The notes: generated by a model not told the origin, from the sequence alone. A stretch of 6,616 nt of DNA from Helicobacteraceae bacterium (GCA_011390075.1 JAABTA010000053.1:1-6616); one strand, 5' to 3'. Counted from the first letter of the stretch, positions 1 to 5,613 are shown. Translations and numbers: made by a program.

Positions 1-347
1 TGGAAAATGCTAAAGAGATCTTTACGATGATTGAGAAAAAAGAGATAGAGGGCTATCTTTGTGCTACAACACTAACAACACTCTTTTATCTTGTAAACAA
101 ATATCTCTCAAAAGTTAAATCTATAGAAGCGATTCAAGCTATCTTAGGGATCTTTGAAATTGCTGATGTGGATAAAAAGGTACTGTTAGCTTCTTTAGAA
201 AATAGTGGTAAAGATTATGAAGATAGTGTTATTTACACTAGCGCTTATTATGCAAAAGTAGAATATATAGTAACGAGAGATCTTAAAGGTTTTGAAAAAT
301 CCAAAGTAAAAACAGTAACTCCAAAAGAGTTTTTAAAATTGATATGA
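1..347 (+). CDS. PIN-domain (VapC-like) ribonuclease, 3' part only
   Basis: The reading frame is open from the left edge (first full codon at 3) to the TGA at 345-347, so this is the C-terminal ~114 residues of a gene that starts upstream. An internal ATG at 27 is not the true start because the frame continues in front of it with PIN-like sequence (ENAKEIFTMIEK). The C-terminal half has the usual PIN layout: an acidic residue in YEDSV (codon 222-224), then a beta strand ending in TRD (Asp codon 279-281), then a short tail ending TPKEFLKLI. In the family these acidic residues bind Mg2+/Mn2+ for RNA cleavage, and many members are toxins of VapBC pairs. The N-terminal catalytic Asp and any antitoxin gene lie outside the window, so toxin status is inferred. 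A small gene follows 10 nt downstream, probably co-transcribed. Confidence 0.8.
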   Translation, partial: ENAKEIFTMIEKKEIEGYLCATTLTTLFYLVNKYLSKVKSIEAIQAILGIFEIADVDKKVLLASLENSGKDYEDSVIYTSAYYAKVEYIVTRDLKGFEKSKVKTVTPKEFLKLI

Positions 348-357
348 AAGATAAAAA

Positions 358-645
358 ATGGACACAAACATCACAGAGATCTGTAAAAATATACTAATGA
401 CAAAAAATATAAACCCAGCATCAACTATCGAGTACGATGTAAATGGGCAAGTGCATACTGTAACTTTAGAGTGGATAATCGAAGCTTACGCTGGGGGAAA
501 TGATAAGACAAAGGCGCTGTTTTTGTCTTCACTTCAGACAATAGCGGATACTCATGCAGGAAATATAAAAAAATACTTTGAGGATATGGGGCAGTTAGTT
601 ATTTTGACCTCTTTTTCTGAAAATGACACAAATATTTCTCTCTAA
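358..645 (+). CDS. Conserved-looking small hypothetical protein, 95 aa
   Basis: This is a 95-residue soluble protein that I cannot assign to a named family. The ATG at 358 is the first possible start, because an in-frame TAA lies at 352-354. Only a weak purine run (GAAAG, 346-350) precedes it, so translation may be coupled to the PIN gene that ends 10 nt upstream. The protein has no signal peptide or membrane helix. A central part predicted to be helical (LEWIIEAYAGG, then KALFLSSLQTIAD) and a short VNGQVHTVTLEW strand pair suggest a compact alpha/beta fold. It could be a partner of the PIN protein, but antitoxins normally precede VapC toxins, so that is weak. Codon use and composition match its neighbours. 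Confidence 0.65.
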   Translation: MDTNITEICKNILMTKNINPASTIEYDVNGQVHTVTLEWIIEAYAGGNDKTKALFLSSLQTIADTHAGNIKKYFEDMGQLVILTSFSENDTNISL

Positions 646-657
646 ATTCTACAAATT

Positions 658-692
658 AAAGTTATAATTAACTTTTACATGAGGAGCCAATT
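658..692 (+). promoter_or_regulatory. Promoter, operator-like palindrome and RBS of the rimB operon
   Basis: A perfect inverted repeat AAAGTTA-TAAT-TAACTTT covers 658-675 and contains a consensus -10 hexamer, TATAAT, at 663-668. No clear -35 is present, which is common in Campylobacterota. A transcript starting around 675 would have a leader of under 20 nt with a good Shine-Dalgarno GAGGAG at 681-686, 6 nt before the ATG at 693. The palindrome sits where a repressor would block RNA polymerase; its regulator is unknown. Confidence 0.5.
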
Positions 693-1106
693 ATGGACAA
701 AAGAGTAGTAGGTAGGGTGGAGTCAATCTCTATTGTTGATCTTGAACTTTTTGATTTAGACGCAAAAGTTGATACAGGAGCAGACTCTAATGCTTTGCAC
801 TGTGACCACATTGAGATTGATGAAGAGTATGTGAATTTTCAGTTGCTAGACAAAGTGCATCCAGCCTATCATGGCAAGCAGATGAGATTTCCTATCTATA
901 AGATCAAAAAGGTCAAAAGTTCCAATGGACAGCAACAACTAAGACCTTCTATTAAAGTGAGTGTAGAGTTTTTTGGAAAAAAGTATAAATCGGTTATATC
1001 ATTGACAGATCGTTCTGATATGAAGTATCCTATGCTTATTGGAAGAAAGTTTTTAAGTGGAAAGTTTTTGGTGGATGTTTCCCAAGAGTATTTAACAAAA
1101 AAGTGA
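693..1106 (+). CDS. rimB: RimB-like retropepsin-type protease (COG4067 / putative ATP-dependent zinc protease family)
   Basis: This 137-residue cytoplasmic protein belongs to the family annotated as 'putative ATP-dependent zinc protease' (PF05618, formerly DUF785), whose fold and active site resemble retropepsins. The hallmark is KVDTGADSNAL at residues 25-35, with Asp27-Thr28-Gly29 as the predicted aspartic protease signature. The second family motif is YPMLIGRKFL near residue 112. The length is normal for the family and a strong GAGGAG ribosome binding site fixes the start. Members are often found next to RimK-type ATP-grasp ligases, as here, where rimK starts 7 nt downstream. That neighbourhood suggests it removes or trims glutamate residues that RimK adds. 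The hydrolytic role is inferred from the motif and neighbourhood; the historic zinc/ATP label is probably misleading. It is the first gene of a four-gene operon. Confidence 0.88.
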   Translation: MDKRVVGRVESISIVDLELFDLDAKVDTGADSNALHCDHIEIDEEYVNFQLLDKVHPAYHGKQMRFPIYKIKKVKSSNGQQQLRPSIKVSVEFFGKKYKSVISLTDRSDMKYPMLIGRKFLSGKFLVDVSQEYLTKK

Positions 1107-1113
1107 AATAGCA

Positions 1114-2046
1114 ATGTTAGTATATGTATTATCAAGAAACGAAAATCTCTACTCCACAAAGAGATTGGTAGAGGCAGCCCAAAATAGAGGGTGGGAAGTG
1201 CAAGTTATCGACTATCTTAAGTGCAGTATTGAAATTATGAAAAATGAGCTTAAGGTCAATTATCTAGGAAAAGAGTTGCCAATTCCTGACGCCATTATTC
1301 CAAGAATTGGGGCAAGTCGAACATTTTATGGTGCTGCAATGGTTAGACACTTTGAGATGATGGATATTTTTAGTGTCACAGGGAGTCTTGCGATAAAACG
1401 CAGTAGAGACAAGCTGAGATCATTGCAGATTCTCTCTAAAAATGGTGTGGACATGCCAAAAACGGTATTTGCCTCCAATAAATCTAGTGCAAAGGATGTG
1501 ATTGCGCTCAGTGGTGGAGCTCCTCTTGTTTTAAAGATCTTAGAGGGAACCCAAGGGGTTGGCGTTGTTTTGGTAGATAGTGAAAAGGCTGCAAAATCTG
1601 TTCTAGATGCCTTTTATGGCATGGATGTTAACTTGCTTGTTCAAGAGTATATAGAAGAAGCGGGCGGGGCTGATATTCGTGCCTTTGTGATTGATGGGGT
1701 GGTAGTTGGTGCCATGAAGAGACAGGGGGCTGAGGGAGATTTTCGCTCCAATTTGCATCAAGGGGGCAGTGCTACGGCGCATAAACTCACAAGAAAAGAG
1801 CGCTCTACTGCTATGGCGGCTGCTAAAGCTATGGGGCTTCATGTGTGTGGTGTGGATATGATTGTCTCCAAAAGAGGTCCTTTAGTGATGGAGGTCAACT
1901 CCTCTCCTGGTCTTGAAGGAATAGAAAAAAGCACAGGGCTAGATATTGCTGGAAAAATCATGGAATTTATTGATAAAAATGTAGTGGAAAAAGAGAGCGA
2001 AAAGCCCAAAAGAAAACGAATTAAAAAAGATAAAATTGGAGCCTAA
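1114..2046 (+). CDS. rimK: RimK family ATP-grasp alpha-L-glutamate ligase
   Basis: This 310-residue ligase uses ATP to add glutamate residues, classically to the C-terminus of ribosomal protein S6. Residues ~1-95 form the RimK N-terminal domain (start MLVYVLSRNENLYSTKRL) and ~100-290 the ATP-grasp domain. Family signatures are visible: LKILEGTQGVGV, VQEYIEEAGGADIRAF, AMKRQGAEGDFRSNLHQGG and MEVNSSPGLEGIEKSTG. The metal-binding residues Asp248, Glu260 and Asn262 fall at the same numbers as in E. coli RimK, so there are no indels up to there. The protein is about ten residues longer than the E. coli enzyme because of a Lys/Arg-rich tail (KPKRKRIKKDK). The start has no strong Shine-Dalgarno; it lies 7 nt after the rimB stop and is probably coupled to it. 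Its end overlaps the next gene. Whether S6 is the target here cannot be read from the window. Confidence 0.95.
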   Translation: MLVYVLSRNENLYSTKRLVEAAQNRGWEVQVIDYLKCSIEIMKNELKVNYLGKELPIPDAIIPRIGASRTFYGAAMVRHFEMMDIFSVTGSLAIKRSRDKLRSLQILSKNGVDMPKTVFASNKSSAKDVIALSGGAPLVLKILEGTQGVGVVLVDSEKAAKSVLDAFYGMDVNLLVQEYIEEAGGADIRAFVIDGVVVGAMKRQGAEGDFRSNLHQGGSATAHKLTRKERSTAMAAAKAMGLHVCGVDMIVSKRGPLVMEVNSSPGLEGIEKSTGLDIAGKIMEFIDKNVVEKESEKPKRKRIKKDKIGA

Positions 2047-3091
2047 AGAGTTGGAAAATTTTTACGATCTGCTCAAACAACTCATAAGAGTGCCAAGTGT
2101 TGTAGGGAGCGAGCACCCCTTTTTTATGTTCGTAAAACGAGAGCTAGAGGAGCTTGGAGTTCATGTGGCCTATTACGATGGGGTTTTAGTAGCTACAGGA
2201 ACAAAGCCTGAGAGTGGCTATATCTCTGCCCATGCAGACAGACATGGACTCTACTCAATGGGAGATGGAGAGTTTCAATACGCTGCTTTTATTGCCAAAA
2301 ACCAAGCAGACTTAAAAGGAAACTCCAATGCGGAAAAACTTTTAAAGAACTTTACCAATAGATTTGTGGATGAGAAGGTGCAAGCGTACGACTCAAGATC
2401 TGGAAACTATTTGGGATTAGGGGAGATTAAAGATGCCTATCTGTGTCCTAGAAGAAATAATATTATCTTTAAAGTAGATGGCTTTGACTCGCTTCTTCCA
2501 GGCACACCTATTGCCTTTTTGGATAAGCTAAAAATTGATGATGGCTATATTAGTGCTCAACTTGACAATGTACTTTCTGTAGCCATAGTGATACATCTTT
2601 TTGCCTTAGGCTATCAAGGCACAGCCTTTTTTACAGCTAGTGAGGAGGCTGGAAGAAGCTGGAGATTTCTTCTAGAGTGGTTTCGTAGATTTAATTTCAC
2701 CACCGAAGAGCTGTTGGTTTTAGACACAAGTCCGTATGAGAGTCTTGAGGATATTTCAAATTTGGATATAGTTTTAAGAAATAGAGACGCAAATGGCGTA
2801 TTTCGCTCTTCGCTTAAGCAAAAAATAAAAAAGATTGTTATACAAAAGGGGATTAAATATCACTTTAAAGATGCATACTTAAAAAACAGAATGAAAGCAA
2901 ACAACGAAACTGGCTCTATTGGTGTGACCGAACTTGGAAGACTCATACATGAGACAAAATCGCAAATGCAAGGCACAACACTTCAGATCCCAACAATAGG
3001 GTATCACACCGCAGAAGAGACAGCTTCTATGAAGTCTATAGAGAGTATGATTACAATCTTAAGTGAACTATATCTTTCTCAAGGAAATTAA
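2036..3091 (+). CDS. M20/M42-type metallopeptidase in the rimK operon
   Basis: This predicted cytoplasmic dinuclear zinc aminopeptidase or deacylase has up to 351 residues. All metal and catalytic positions of the clan are recognisable: His66-x-Asp68 in SAHADRHGL, bridging Asp177 in QLDNVLSV, the Glu203-Glu204 pair in TASEEAG, Asp230 in VLDTSP and a late His324 in GYHTAEET. The enzyme should therefore be active. The substrate is not evident; given rimB and rimK upstream, a glutamyl peptide or glutamate-tagged tail is a reasonable inference. The start is uncertain. TTG at 2036 overlaps the rimK end by 11 nt but has no good ribosome binding site, whereas TTG at 2051 has GGAG at 2038-2041 with 9-nt spacing and would give 346 residues beginning MENFYDLLKQL. 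Both leave the domain intact. The stop overlaps the next ATG by one base. Confidence 0.85.
   Translation: MEPKELENFYDLLKQLIRVPSVVGSEHPFFMFVKRELEELGVHVAYYDGVLVATGTKPESGYISAHADRHGLYSMGDGEFQYAAFIAKNQADLKGNSNAEKLLKNFTNRFVDEKVQAYDSRSGNYLGLGEIKDAYLCPRRNNIIFKVDGFDSLLPGTPIAFLDKLKIDDGYISAQLDNVLSVAIVIHLFALGYQGTAFFTASEEAGRSWRFLLEWFRRFNFTTEELLVLDTSPYESLEDISNLDIVLRNRDANGVFRSSLKQKIKKIVIQKGIKYHFKDAYLKNRMKANNETGSIGVTELGRLIHETKSQMQGTTLQIPTIGYHTAEETASMKSIESMITILSELYLSQGN
2038..2053 (+). promoter_or_regulatory. RBS and alternative TTG start for the peptidase gene
   Basis: GGAG at 2038-2041 lies 9 nt before TTG at 2051-2053, in frame with the peptidase and just after the rimK stop (2044-2046). The upstream TTG at 2036 is preceded only by an A-rich stretch. 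Spacing therefore favours 2051, with ribosomes terminating on rimK re-initiating a few bases later. Confidence 0.45.
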
Positions 3092-3339
3092 TGGAAAAAA
3101 AAGAGTTTCTCCAACATATTATTAAATATTTTAAATCACAGAAAGATCTCTCTACAGAGACAGGAGTAATAGAGGATTTTAAAAAGCTCTATTTGGGACT
3201 TATAACTGCCAACCCTGATAATGGCGTTGATATCTACCATGAAGTGATAAGTGAATTTATGGAGAAGAACTATTTTGAAGATAGAAATGGAGAAGCGTAT
3301 TTTACCCAAGAGGGGATTGAGTTTATTAAAAAGAGTTAA
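3091..3339 (+). CDS. Small protein of the rimK operon, 82 aa, unknown function
   Basis: The ATG at 3091 shares its A with the peptidase stop (TAATG), and AAGGA at 3081-3085 gives a 5-nt spaced ribosome binding site, so it is co-translated with the peptidase. The 82-residue product is charged and soluble, with no membrane segment. Predicted helices (KEFLQHIIKYFKSQ; IEDFKKLYLGLI; YHEVISEFMEKN) are followed by a short turn-strand piece, FEDRNGEAYFTQEG, and a final helix. This resembles the end of a small winged-helix domain, but no family is recognised. Because it is locked to the rimK cluster, a regulatory or adaptor role for that system is possible; this is inference. The gene ends at TAA 3337-3339, inside the stop codon of the opposing gene. 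Confidence 0.75.
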   Translation: MEKKEFLQHIIKYFKSQKDLSTETGVIEDFKKLYLGLITANPDNGVDIYHEVISEFMEKNYFEDRNGEAYFTQEGIEFIKKS

Positions 3340-3731
3340 TTGAGTGAGCTCTCTTTGAGGAGTGTCATAATATATTCGACAAATCTTCTTTGAAGTGTCT
3401 CGTTTTTGACAACACAGAGCTGAATTGCCTCTAGCGGGATCTCTTCGATCCACTCTTTGTTTCTTCTTGAGAGTCTATCTATTTTGGAAACAAGATAGTT
3501 GAGATCTATATCGTTTCTGTAGTACGCTCCTATGAACTCATTAAGTCTGGTTTTGAATATTGCTTTGTTGTTGCCATCGAGGTTTAAAAACTCAGAGAAC
3601 TGTTTGTAGGCATTAATTTGAACAGAACCAAGGCTTTGCACACTCACGGTTAATGTGGCAAAAACCGCAGCAAAAAAAGTTATTTTCTCATCTTTTGAGA
3701 CCCATTTTCTAAAAAAAAGAGACATATTCAT
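3336..3731 (-). CDS. Hypothetical exported or membrane-anchored protein, 131 aa
   Basis: This minus-strand gene starts at ATG 3731-3729 within an ATGA overlap with the stop of the nucleotidyltransferase gene, so it is translationally coupled to it. A second in-frame ATG six bases later (MSLFF) is an alternative. The N-terminus has basic residues (FFRKWVSKDEK) followed by a hydrophobic stretch at about residues 17-33 (ITFFAAVFATLTVSVQ), which could be a Sec signal peptide with cleavage near SLGS or a single membrane anchor. The rest is hydrophilic and helical (KQFSEFLNL, RLNEFIGAYYR, LETLQRRF-like pattern near the end) without a motif I know. If exported, it acts in the periplasm, so its link to the cytoplasmic nucleotidyltransferase is unclear. 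It ends by sharing TTAA with the convergent small gene. Confidence 0.7.
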   Translation of the reverse strand: MNMSLFFRKWVSKDEKITFFAAVFATLTVSVQSLGSVQINAYKQFSEFLNLDGNNKAIFKTRLNEFIGAYYRNDIDLNYLVSKIDRLSRRNKEWIEEIPLEAIQLCVVKNETLQRRFVEYIMTLLKESSLN

Positions 3732-4225
3732 AGCTCTATTTCCTTTGTAAATTCCTCGACCTCTTGTGGGATTATACCTAAAAGAGACTCTTTAGCTTTA
3801 ATCTTTTCTCTTATAGTGGTAGCGCTAATGCCTTGTCCCTCTTTCTCTCTGCAGACTATATGAATTGGCAGGGTTCCCTCAAACCAATAGGCATCGGCTT
3901 GTGAGCCTGTGTAGTAGTCAGTTGGAGTCAGTCCAAAATGCCTGTTTACCTCTTGAAGGACATAGCTAGTCCATTGTACTTTTTTGCTCGCACCAATATC
4001 CACAAGCGGCAGCACTAAAACTTCATCATTAGGAAAGACTTTGCGAATCATCTGGACTCTCTCTTCGTAGGTGTAAGGGTTGTTATCCGTGCGAGAGATC
4101 TGAGTGCTACCAATGGCAACAATCGTTTTGTCGCTTGATTGAAGCATGGACTCAATAAGAAGTTTGTGTCCATTGTGCATTGGTTGAATACGCATTACTG
4201 CAAGAGAGATCTTTTTCATATCCAA
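3728..4225 (-). CDS. NMN adenylyltransferase-like (NadM-type) nucleotidyltransferase
   Basis: This 165-residue cytidylyltransferase-like Rossmann enzyme should transfer an AMP (or other nucleotidyl) group and most resembles archaeal-type NadM, which makes NAD from NMN and ATP. Visible motifs are HNGH at residues 17-20, GSTQISRTDNNPYTYEERVQMI at about 39-60 (the family's GSAQ...NPF..ER region), a Trp in VQWTSYV and ISATTIR at 133-139. The strand before HxGH reads MRIQPMHNGH instead of the usual GRFQPLHNGH. The start is either TTG at 4225 or ATG at 4219, two codons later. GGAGG at 4238-4242 lies 12 nt from the TTG and 18 nt from the ATG, so TTG is favoured, although the spacing is long. The gene is followed by an overlapping gene for a signal-bearing protein. 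NadM activity is inferred; another nucleotidyl acceptor is possible. Confidence 0.82.
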   Translation of the reverse strand: MDMKKISLAVMRIQPMHNGHKLLIESMLQSSDKTIVAIGSTQISRTDNNPYTYEERVQMIRKVFPNDEVLVLPLVDIGASKKVQWTSYVLQEVNRHFGLTPTDYYTGSQADAYWFEGTLPIHIVCREKEGQGISATTIREKIKAKESLLGIIPQEVEEFTKEIEL

Positions 4226-4336
4226 GATTATAGCTAACCTCCACTTTTTAGTAAAATATAGATATTTTTAAAGAATTACATCTTGCTTTTCGTTATAATA
4301 AAGGTGCTTTAAAACCAAATAAAGGAGGTACTTATC
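4226..4336. promoter_or_regulatory. Divergent promoter region between nucleotidyltransferase gene and hpf
   Basis: On the plus strand TATAAT at 4294-4299 is a consensus -10 for hpf, preceded by a T-rich stretch (4281-4290) and no clear -35. The hpf ribosome binding site AAAGGAGGT at 4321-4329 is near-perfectly complementary to the 16S rRNA tail and 7 nt from the ATG, predicting strong translation. On the minus strand TATATT (complement of 4255-4260) is a possible -10 for the nucleotidyltransferase gene, with GGAGG at 4238-4242. The minus-strand promoter is less certain. Confidence 0.55.
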
Positions 4337-4864
4337 ATGAATGTAAGTATCGTAAGTAAAAAGATAGAACTAACAGATGCAATGAAAGCTCATGTAGAGA
4401 CAGTGACAGAGCAGTTTACCAAATATAACCTAGATATTATTGCAGTTAAAACGATTATCAGCGAAACAAAAAACCACAAAAAGCCAGGGGTAGAGGTTGA
4501 GTTTACAATCCAGCTTCCAAAACGAGATACAATTGTTATTAGACAAGGGGATTTAGATTTCTATGCTGCTTGTGATATTGCAGTTGAGAGAGCAAAAAAA
4601 GTTCTTAGAAGAACCCACGATAAGATGAAAACAGTACGAGCAGACGATGAGCATAAAGCTGAGGCTGATGTGCCAAGTATGTACTCTGATGTTGATGAGG
4701 ACGAGATAGTCCCAGCCGATCTAGAACTCCACAAACCAATTGAGCCACAAGAAGCACTAGACGATCTCAAAACTAGCAACGCCATGTTTAAAGTTTTTAA
4801 GGATATCGATGGCAATACGAGAGTTATTTATAGAAGAAAAGACGGAAAGTTTGGTCTTTATTAA
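4337..4864 (+). CDS. hpf: Long-form ribosome hibernation promoting factor
   Basis: This 175-residue protein has the full long-HPF structure. An N-terminal S30AE/RaiA domain (~1-100, starting MNVSIVSKKIELTDAMKAHVE) binds the 30S decoding region. An acidic linker follows at about 103-128 (DDEHKAEADVPS, DVDEDE). A C-terminal dimerisation domain (~128-175) ends in FKDIDGNTRVIYRRKDGKFGLY, the typical terminal motif. In this family the C-terminal domains pair two 70S ribosomes into inactive 100S dimers during stationary phase or starvation. The start is fixed by the very strong AAAGGAGGT site. The gene is monocistronic, with its own promoter, and converges on ahpC across a hairpin. No truncation or unusual residue was seen. 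Confidence 0.95.
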   Translation: MNVSIVSKKIELTDAMKAHVETVTEQFTKYNLDIIAVKTIISETKNHKKPGVEVEFTIQLPKRDTIVIRQGDLDFYAACDIAVERAKKVLRRTHDKMKTVRADDEHKAEADVPSMYSDVDEDEIVPADLELHKPIEPQEALDDLKTSNAMFKVFKDIDGNTRVIYRRKDGKFGLY

Positions 4865-4872
4865 AATGAAGA

Positions 4873-4910
4873 TGTAAGACTTTTTGGGTGAAAGCCCAAA
4901 AAGTCTTACA
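4873..4910. terminator. Perfect 16-bp hairpin between convergent hpf and ahpC
   Basis: Arms 4873-4888 and 4895-4910 are exact reverse complements (TGTAAGACTTTTTGGG and its complement) around a 6-nt loop TGAAAG. If the T-G wobble closes, a GAAA tetraloop remains on the plus strand. It starts 8 nt after the hpf stop and ends 7 nt from the ahpC stop, so it probably ends both transcripts. Neither strand has a T tract after the stem, so it is not a textbook intrinsic terminator; it may instead protect mRNA 3' ends or act with Rho. Confidence 0.7.
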
Positions 4911-4917
4911 GATGTCA

Positions 4918-5517
4918 CTACAGTTTATCTGCGTTTTCTGCTAGGTAGCTAGCAACACCTTCTGGAGTATCTTTCATTGCTTTGTCACCCTCTTGCCAAC
5001 CAGCTGGGCAAACTTCGCCGTGTTCGTTTGTGTAGTGCATTGTATCTACCATTCTGATCATCTCATCAATATTTCTTCCAAGTGGTAAATCATTGACAAC
5101 AGAGTGTCTGATTGTTCCATCACTGTCTAGTAAAAATGAGCCTCTAAGAGCAATACCTGCATCTAGTAGTACATCAAAGTTTCTGCTTATTGACTTATCA
5201 AGATCTGCAACCATTGGAAACTGAACTTTTCCAATACCACCATCTTCTACTTTTGTGTTTTTCCATGCAAGGTGAGTAAAGTGAGAATCGACTGAGACAG
5301 CAACTACTTCAACACCTCTTTTTTTAAACTCTTGATATCTTTTATCAAAAGCGATAATTTCCGATGGGCATACAAATGTAAAGTCTAATGGGTAGAAAAA
5401 TACAACCGCACCTTTCTCTCCGATGTTGTCGTAAAGATTAAAATTATCTACGATTTCGTTGCTTCCTAGAACTGCATTTGCTGTAAAATCTGGAGCCTTT
5501 TGTGTAACTAATGGCAT
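4918..5517 (-). CDS. ahpC: 2-Cys peroxiredoxin, AhpC/TsaA type
   Basis: This 199-residue cytoplasmic peroxidase reduces hydrogen peroxide and organic hydroperoxides using thiols. The catalytic PxxxTxxC motif is Pro43, Thr47, Cys50 (in DFTFVCPSE), the active-site Arg is Arg125 (ALRGSF) and the resolving cysteine is Cys170 in GEVCPAGW. GGIG at 93-96 is present, while the C-terminal YF motif reads YL (SYLAENADKL). The whole sequence resembles Helicobacter AhpC, which is reduced by thioredoxin. No ahpF lies nearby, in line with that. The frame is open for 18 more codons upstream, to a TTG at 5571, but that stretch (MLNDKLSYLETKIKKEAK) is not part of the family, and a strong Shine-Dalgarno sits directly before ATG 5517, so I chose 5517. 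The gene stands alone with its own upstream control region. Confidence 0.96.
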   Translation of the reverse strand: MPLVTQKAPDFTANAVLGSNEIVDNFNLYDNIGEKGAVVFFYPLDFTFVCPSEIIAFDKRYQEFKKRGVEVVAVSVDSHFTHLAWKNTKVEDGGIGKVQFPMVADLDKSISRNFDVLLDAGIALRGSFLLDSDGTIRHSVVNDLPLGRNIDEMIRMVDTMHYTNEHGEVCPAGWQEGDKAMKDTPEGVASYLAENADKL

Positions 5518-5522
5518 TTTTG

Positions 5523-5530
5523 CCTCCTTT
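5523..5530 (-). promoter_or_regulatory. ahpC ribosome binding site that fixes the start
   Basis: On the minus strand AAAGGAGG lies 5 nt before the ATG at 5517. It decides against the longer in-frame start at 5571, for which this region would be coding. Confidence 0.85.
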
Positions 5531-5554
5531 TTTATTTTGGTTTCTAAATAAGAA

Positions 5555-5578
5555 AGTTTATCATTTAACAACTTAAAT
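5555..5578 (-). promoter_or_regulatory. Candidate ahpC promoter and operator
   Basis: An exact inverted repeat ATTTAA-CAAC-TTAAAT occupies 5563-5578. Directly downstream on the minus strand is TGATAAACT, a possible extended -10 with hexamer TAAACT at 5560-5555, about 38 nt from the start codon. A palindrome in the spacer next to a -10 is a typical repressor position. A peroxide sensor such as PerR is a natural candidate for ahpC in this phylum, but I cannot match the site to a known box with confidence. Confidence 0.4.
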
Positions 5579-5613
5579 AAGAGTAATTTTGTCGTAATTT
5601 TTTTAATAACTGT

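Noticed and set aside
344..397. Short frame from ATG 344 as the real start after the PIN gene
   Set aside because: It stops after 17 codons, while ATG 358 opens 95 codons.
896..1159. Minus-strand open frame across rimB
   Set aside because: It lies antisense to the clearly conserved rimB and the start of rimK, has no ribosome binding site and gives low-complexity, Phe/Leu-rich sequence.
1603..1842. Minus-strand open frame inside rimK
   Set aside because: It is fully antisense to conserved RimK motifs, without start signals or a recognisable protein.
3136..3453. Minus-strand open frame over the small operon gene
   Set aside because: It overlaps two better-supported genes and has no ribosome binding site; its neighbours' tight couplings argue against it.
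4227..4232. TATAAT on the minus strand as -10 of the nucleotidyltransferase gene
   Set aside because: It lies 1 nt from the TTG start, downstream of the GGAGG ribosome binding site, so it would not give a usable transcript with that site.
4561..4815. Ser-rich minus-strand open frame inside hpf
   Set aside because: The composition is an antisense shadow of the acidic hpf linker.
5518..5571. Longer AhpC starting at TTG 5571
   Set aside because: The extra 18 residues are not family-like, and a strong Shine-Dalgarno precedes ATG 5517.
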